Shown here: piece after piece, positions 58,695 to 64,000 of the stretch
Layout of the letters: the number at the start of each line of letters is the position of its first letter
How positions within the stretch are numbered: the first letter of the stretch is position 1
From: Zanthoxylum bungeanum
Lineage: Eukaryota; Streptophyta; Magnoliopsida; Sapindales; Rutaceae
Reading direction: 5' to 3'
DNA: 64,000 nt
NCBI GenBank assembly: GCA_019454045.1
Contig: SKCR01034760.1
Span: 1 to 64,000, forward strand
Notes under the pieces: generated by a model
The model's database searches: none
Seen by the model: the letters and a program-made list of their open reading frames with translations, nothing else
What the model was told of the DNA's origin: nothing
Position numbers and translations under genes: made by a program

Positions 58695-60901
58695 TGTTAG
58701 TGTCCTAGACATGCCACGGGATCTCTAAGCGTGATTCGTGTGTGAATAAAATCAAAAATAAGTTGCTGAGGACTTACATTGATCGGCTTGAGTTCAAAAT
58801 ATTTATGGATATTAAAGCTTCCAAGCTCATGGGTGAGTATCCCTATCACCTTCATTTGACTCCCATAAGTGCTAGCTAGAACAAAATGGAACAAATTTTG
58901 TGCCCAAGAGAGAGGAAGCAATCGGCCTGGAGATCAGAGGCCAATCGGCCTAAATGATCAAAAACCTTTCGGCCATGTTTCAAAAGCATAAAGGGGCAAT
59001 ATGCCTCTCGGCCAAATGAATCAGACAGCCCATTTGCCTTTTTCCATTTTCAAAAACAGAGGGCATTCGACCAATCTAATCAAAAGCAATCGGCCAATTT
59101 GATTTTTTGCACTTCAAAAGAAAATAAATCAGAGGCCATTTATTGCTTCAAAAGCAAAAAGGCCAGTGGCCGATTCTTTCTACAAAAACAAAAGAAGTCA
59201 AATGCTTCCTTCTAATTATATAAGCAATCAGAGGCAATTTTTGCTTTCATTCGCCCAAATGTATTTAATGGCCACTCGGCAAATGCAATGGAGAGAGAGA
59301 TTAATTTCTAAAATTAAATGTGTTGAATGTTTTTCAAGTTTACACCAAAACTCATCATTTATATCTATCATCAAAGGTGACTAATGATGTAAGTGAAGTG
59401 GGCCCCATTTTAATTCAAAATTCAAGTGGGCTTGCTCAACAAACTTTGGTCTCGGATTCGTTTAATCCGATTAAACGAATTTTTTCGTCGCAGTATAATT
59501 AAATCCAATTTAATTAAATAATAATACCCAGTAAAATTATTACTGAAGTCGCTCGCGAATTAATTCCAAATTAATTCGTTCGCTAAAATTAAAATCCAAT
59601 TTAATTCCCGTTGAAATCCGATTTCATTTAATATATCTAATATATTATTTAGCCCAATTAAATAAATTAAATAGTAAAATCTAATTTAACTATTAAATTT
59701 ATTTTACCGATTAATTCCAAATTAATCGTGTTCTCTCCTCTCGACGAATTTAATCCCAGATAAATTCTCGCCGCAACTCTGATAATTAATCTCATATCAA
59801 TTTTTACCGTAATTAATCCCAAATTATTTTCTCTCACTAAATTAATCCCATATTAATTTTGTTCGAGTCAAATATCATCGGTGAATCTTTGGGATGCGAC
59901 CCAAGAGATCCCTGGATATATTGGCAGTAAATACAATCATCGGACTATCCGAATACATGCGTACCCTGGACCACGTTCTTACCGATTTACAAGACATGGT
60001 TGGCTTCTGGCAAAGCACCGTGTCTCCCAATTCTCCAGAAATATTCTTCTACGGAATACAAGATCTTTGTCAGCGCGTAGTATACGTAGTATTGCGTATT
60101 ACGATCCAGTATCGGATGTCACATGCTAGGCCTGGGCTGGAGTTGTGTCTGCCCCGTACGAAGTATATATCAGATCACTAGCAACTAGTCTCTTTATGAT
60201 CGGAAAGTCATGACCTAGTAATACTTCCCCGATGGCCATAGCACTTAGAGTACCAGTTTTATATCTCTGCGTGATCATCATCTCCATATAACTGAAGTGA
60301 TACTTCCTTCTTGACATCACACCCAATACACTACGATTCTCAGTATACCCAGAAGAGGCGTACACAGAACCTGTTAAAGTCCTGACGACCAAAACCAAAG
60401 TATACTGATTGTCTCAAGTATTAGCGATGCAAGTCTCAGGTTAAGATCAAATACACCTACCCTGATTCGGACTCCCATAGACACATAGTCATACTACCAA
60501 TGAGATTCCGAGGGGTCTATCCAGAGCGAAGCTGTTTCCGTACCATCGGTAAACAGAACCTCCTATTACACTTGCATGAGTATCCAATACCCAAATATAT
60601 GAGAACTATGATGTTACGCTTCCATAACACGCACAAGTGTAATACTAGCCTATTCTGCATTATCGATGTCCAGTCTCGATAATACTACGACTAGGGATAT
60701 TTAATGATTAAACCTTTGTGGATTAATATTGTCTCATATCTTATTAATCCGGAACTAATCATAAGGACTTTTATCATTTATATATCCAAGTAATCCAATT
60801 ACAAATGATAAAAGAGCAATTTCCTTTGTCACATAGTTAATTTGTACAACAACACCATGTTCTGTACAAATAGTGATGCTATGAGTCATAATTATCCAAC
60901 A
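58695..60901 (-). repeat. 3' LTR of element E
   Basis: 2207 bp, plus strand TGTTAGTGTCC..TTATCCAACA. Homologous to the C and B LTRs. Palindrome array at about 59455-59860, with TCGTTTAAT-ccg-ATTAAACGA, AATTAATT-cca-AATTAATT, TAATATAT-cta-ATATATTA and GATTAATT-cca-AATTAATC. Confidence 0.92.
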
Positions 60902-60916
60902 ATCTCCCACTTGGCC
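60902..60916 (-). promoter_or_regulatory. Polypurine tract of element E
   Basis: GGCCAAGTGGGAGAT on the minus strand abutting the LTR. Confidence 0.9.
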
Positions 60917-63900
60917 TATAGCCAATCACTCAAGTGTCTAACACCTGAACTATGTACTGGTCGCTCAAACTTCTGCTGAGAAACAGCTTTCGTCAGCGGG
61001 TTTGCAAGGTTATCATCTGATGCGATTTATTCGATCATCACATCGCCACGATGTATGATCGAACGAATCAGATGAAATTAGCTGAAGTACATACTTGGAT
61101 CATTGATGAGACTGCGGTTCTTTAACCTGCGTTGTAGCCTAGCTCAGCTGCTAACAGAACTACTCCTAATCCAATTAGGATTATATAGATCCAAAACTGC
61201 TTCTTTTGCTGCCTCAGCTGCAGCAATGTTCTGCTCTTGTTGTTTATTCGGCAACAGTGTCTTGCTTGGAAGATTTCCAGCTCACTGTTCTGTTGTTCAA
61301 ACTATATATGTACCCATATTACGACTTACAGTCGTTTTTATCGATTTGGAAACTTACAATGGTGAACCCAGTCACCTCAAGTTATCATTTCCCCATATAC
61401 TCAGAAATCATCCTTGGTTCATCCAAGATACTCAAGGATGTTCTTAACATCAACCCAGTGACCATCACCTGGATTGGCCTGATTGTGACTCCATATGCTC
61501 AAAGCATATGAGACATTAGGTCACGTACACAACAAAATGTATGAACACTGAGATAATGTCAGCAGCATTCTAGATCTATCCCAGTAGATCTTTATTCCTA
61601 GAATAAAGCTTGCTTCTCCCAGGTTTTCATGGAGAAATTTTCATGAAAGCCAAGCTTTCACCGATTATATTATGGGAATGTTATTGCTAAGAAGCAATAC
61701 ATCATGAACTTATAGGACACTCATTGTCAGTGCGCTCCCACTAACCTTCTTATATACACAAGAATCATCTTCGTTTTGAATGAAATTATATACCATTATG
61801 ATCTCATCAAAACGTTAGTTCTAAGAACGCTATGTTTGCTTCAATCCATAAATGGATCGATTTAACTTGTAAACCTTGTTTGCATGTTTTGGCACGACAA
61901 AACCGTCAGGATGTTGCATACAAACATCCTCCAAAAGGTTTCCGTTAAGGAAAGCGGTTTTGGCATTCAGCTGTCATATTTCATAAACGAAATACGCAGT
62001 TATATCAAGCATTATCCGAATGGATTTAATCATGGCAACAATTGAAAAAGTTTCGTCGTAGTCGACACTATGTCGTTGACGATACCATTTCTGTATAAGC
62101 CTAGCTGTGTACATTTGTATGTTGCCATCCATGTATGTCTTCCTTGAAGACTCATATAGTACCAATAGGCACAATACATTCCGATACATCAACCAGTATC
62201 CAAACATGGTTGGTATACATGGAATCCACTTCGGACTTCATGGCACTTTGCCATAAAATGATTCGATACCTTGTATCACTTCCTCATACGTAGCTGGTTA
62301 ATTATCCTTAATTAGATTAACATCTACATGAGGTGAGATCAGAAACCCATACCTCCCAGGTTGTTTTCTGACTCTCTCCGACCTACACGATTCTTGTGTA
62401 TTCGAAGATTGTGGTACAGTTTCATCCTTGATGAACTGTTTGTGTTCCATAAAGGAGTCAATGTCTGGAACAATATTACTCCGATTCTCATCGAGTTTTA
62501 CTTTCCTCCCACTTACCACTGCATATAGGAATTCCTCTTAGGAAACCGCATGGAGAGCAACAATTACATTGTTCTCATGTGAATTGTATAAGTACTATAC
62601 TTTGGTTTCCCTATGACAACCTACAAATAGGCACTTATCCGATTTGGGTTCTAGTTTGGTATCATCCAAACGTATGCCGAGCATTCCCAAATCATCAGAA
62701 ATGAGAAACCCGATTTCTTTCCTGTTCATATCTAATATGAAGTCTGTCTAACAGATTTTAATGGAACCTTATTCAAAATAAGTATCGCACTGTTTAATGT
62801 GTGTATCCTCAGAAGGAAATTGGTAGCTCAGATCGACTCATATGTTTAAGTATTGTCCATCATGGTCTGACCGCAATGTTCTAATACTTTACCGGTCTGT
62901 TTTCTTACTTCATGTCGAAACTCTTTGAATTACTCAAAAGTTTCTGACTTGTATTTCATAAGATACACATAATCGTAACGCGATGCCACATCTGTAAAGG
63001 TTACGAAGTATTCATATCCACCTCTAGCCTAGCTAGACATGGGCCCACTTACGTCACTATGAACGAGGGCTAACAGATTGGTGGCACTTGCACTTTTACC
63101 AAGTAAAAGGTGTTTTAGGCACTTTGCCTAATAAACTAGATTCGTAGACATCATTTGAATTAGAATCAAATTCGTCCAAGTATCCACTCTTCAAAAGTGT
63201 GGATATATGAATCTTGTTAATGCATCCCAGATGACAATGCCACAAATAAGTCTCATTAGAATTACTCAATTGAGCTATTTGTTTGTTATATTATATGTTT
63301 GAGATTCATTTATATTCAAAATATAAAGACCATTATTTACATCTAATGCATATATCTCGATATCATCTTTATAAACAAAAACACCCGGTGTTTCGGAATA
63401 TAAAGGTATACCCGCAACGGGTTAAACTATATACAAAGATAATGTTCCTAGTCAAACTAGATACATTATAACAGTCTCCTAATTTAAGTACATGCCCCAA
63501 GAGCAGTTCCAAAACTTAGGTTCCTATGGCCAAAACAGCGACTCTCGTCATGTTTCCGACTTGTAGGTCGATCTCATCTAAAGCCAGTTTCCTGCTTATC
63601 AGCAGATCCCGCACATCAGTACATATATTCATGTACCTCATCTAGTATCAAAAATTCAATTTTAAAACCAGTAGTGAACATGTTTATAACAAACATTATT
63701 GAAGCCGGAACCTTGTCCTGCCTTCAATTCCTTCATGTTTGCCTTGTCCATACGGCAGTCACACTTCTAGTGACCCCATTTTCCACAATTTAGGCAGACA
63801 ACTTGGGATATGTCCTTTTAAGAAGCTCTGGCTGTGCATAACGGATTGAGCACTAAAGTTATCATCACAATGAGTCTTCCTAAGCTCATGCTCTACTATT

Positions 63901-63990
63901 CGCTCAACTCTGAGATCATGCTTGAGAGGTTTCTCTATCAAATAGAATAACTTCTCTGCTCCCAGGACTATCGTGAAGTTATATTCCCAA
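60917..63990 (-). pseudogene. Copia gag-pol remnant of element E
   Basis: Pieces in order from high to low coordinate. 63941-63759: gag segment RVERIVEHELRKTHCDDNFSAQSVM, then a jump, by deletion of the gag centre, into the zinc-knuckle region, where CLNCGKWGH is followed by a stop in place of Trp. Decayed protease 63480-63660. Integrase zinc region near 63150-63250. RT lead 62519-62298 (RKQPGRYGFLISPHVDVNLI). RT 62207-61974 (YMDGNIQMYTARLI, RQRHSVDYDETFSIVAMIKSIRIML). RNase H pieces 61450-60930. Many stops; non-functional. Confidence 0.85.
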
Positions 63991-64000
63991 TCTGAAAATT

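Larger units (their letters stand above)
58695..64000 (-). mobile_element. Copia-type retrotransposon E, 3' part, cut by window edge
   Basis: Minus-strand element of the B/C family: 3' LTR 58695-60901, PPT, then decayed RNase H, RT, integrase, protease and a gag with an internal deletion, running off the right edge. It is inserted in the F RNase H; flank TTTTC (58690-58694) is one presumed duplication copy. Confidence 0.9.

Overview
The window is plant nuclear DNA, most likely from an eudicot. It is AT-rich, has no bacterial-style gene packing, and is almost entirely nested LTR retrotransposons of the plant Athila, Tat and Ty1/copia lineages plus a plant hAT transposon. Only one intact host gene is visible: a small chloroplast-type J-domain co-chaperone (J11/DnaJ11 type) at 14932-15426 on the minus strand. 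No tRNA, rRNA or CRISPR feature was seen.

Layout. 1-4379: 5' end of an Athila-type Ty3/gypsy element (minus strand), with a 2.1-kb LTR carrying a dense block of CACGTG boxes. It sits inside a Tat-type gypsy element (4385-6582, gag and LTR, minus). 6583-9196: AT-rich intergenic DNA with one possible exon, a MITE-like inverted repeat and one copy of a roughly 280-bp dispersed repeat. About 9197-14299: a dead hAT transposon, split by an Athila-family solo LTR (9658-11955), which is itself split by a 572-bp solo LTR (9966-10537); both solo LTRs are flanked by GTAAT. 14345-14640: second copy of the dispersed repeat. 14932-15426: the J11 gene, with an inverted repeat over its TATA box and a MITE-like element upstream. 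15797-18767: LTR-like but unassigned.

18768-64000 is a nested copia cluster. The oldest layer (F, minus strand) is seen only as an LTR fragment, its start and PPT, and an RNase H fragment. It was split by B (18768-28741, plus strand, TSD GTCGC), C (30369-49689, minus strand, TSD ATAGG), D (50013-58309, plus strand) and E (58695 to beyond the window, minus strand). C was later split by A (36679-46222, plus strand), a 9.5-kb element with 3-kb LTRs, a clear PBS and PPT, no gag or pol, and a stack of tandem-repeat arrays. B, C and E are one copia family; C keeps the most readable gag-PR-INT-RT-RH.

The most interesting signals are: (i) an array of hyphenated palindromes, nearly all with a 3-nt spacer, conserved in the LTRs of B, C and E; (ii) eight CACGTG boxes between a 20-bp inverted repeat upstream of the Athila TATA box; (iii) the non-coding element A; (iv) element B, whose LTRs are almost identical although its coding region is destroyed, pointing to mobilisation in trans. 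All coordinates were read by eye; LTR ends supported by TG..CA termini plus PBS, PPT or TSD are the most secure.
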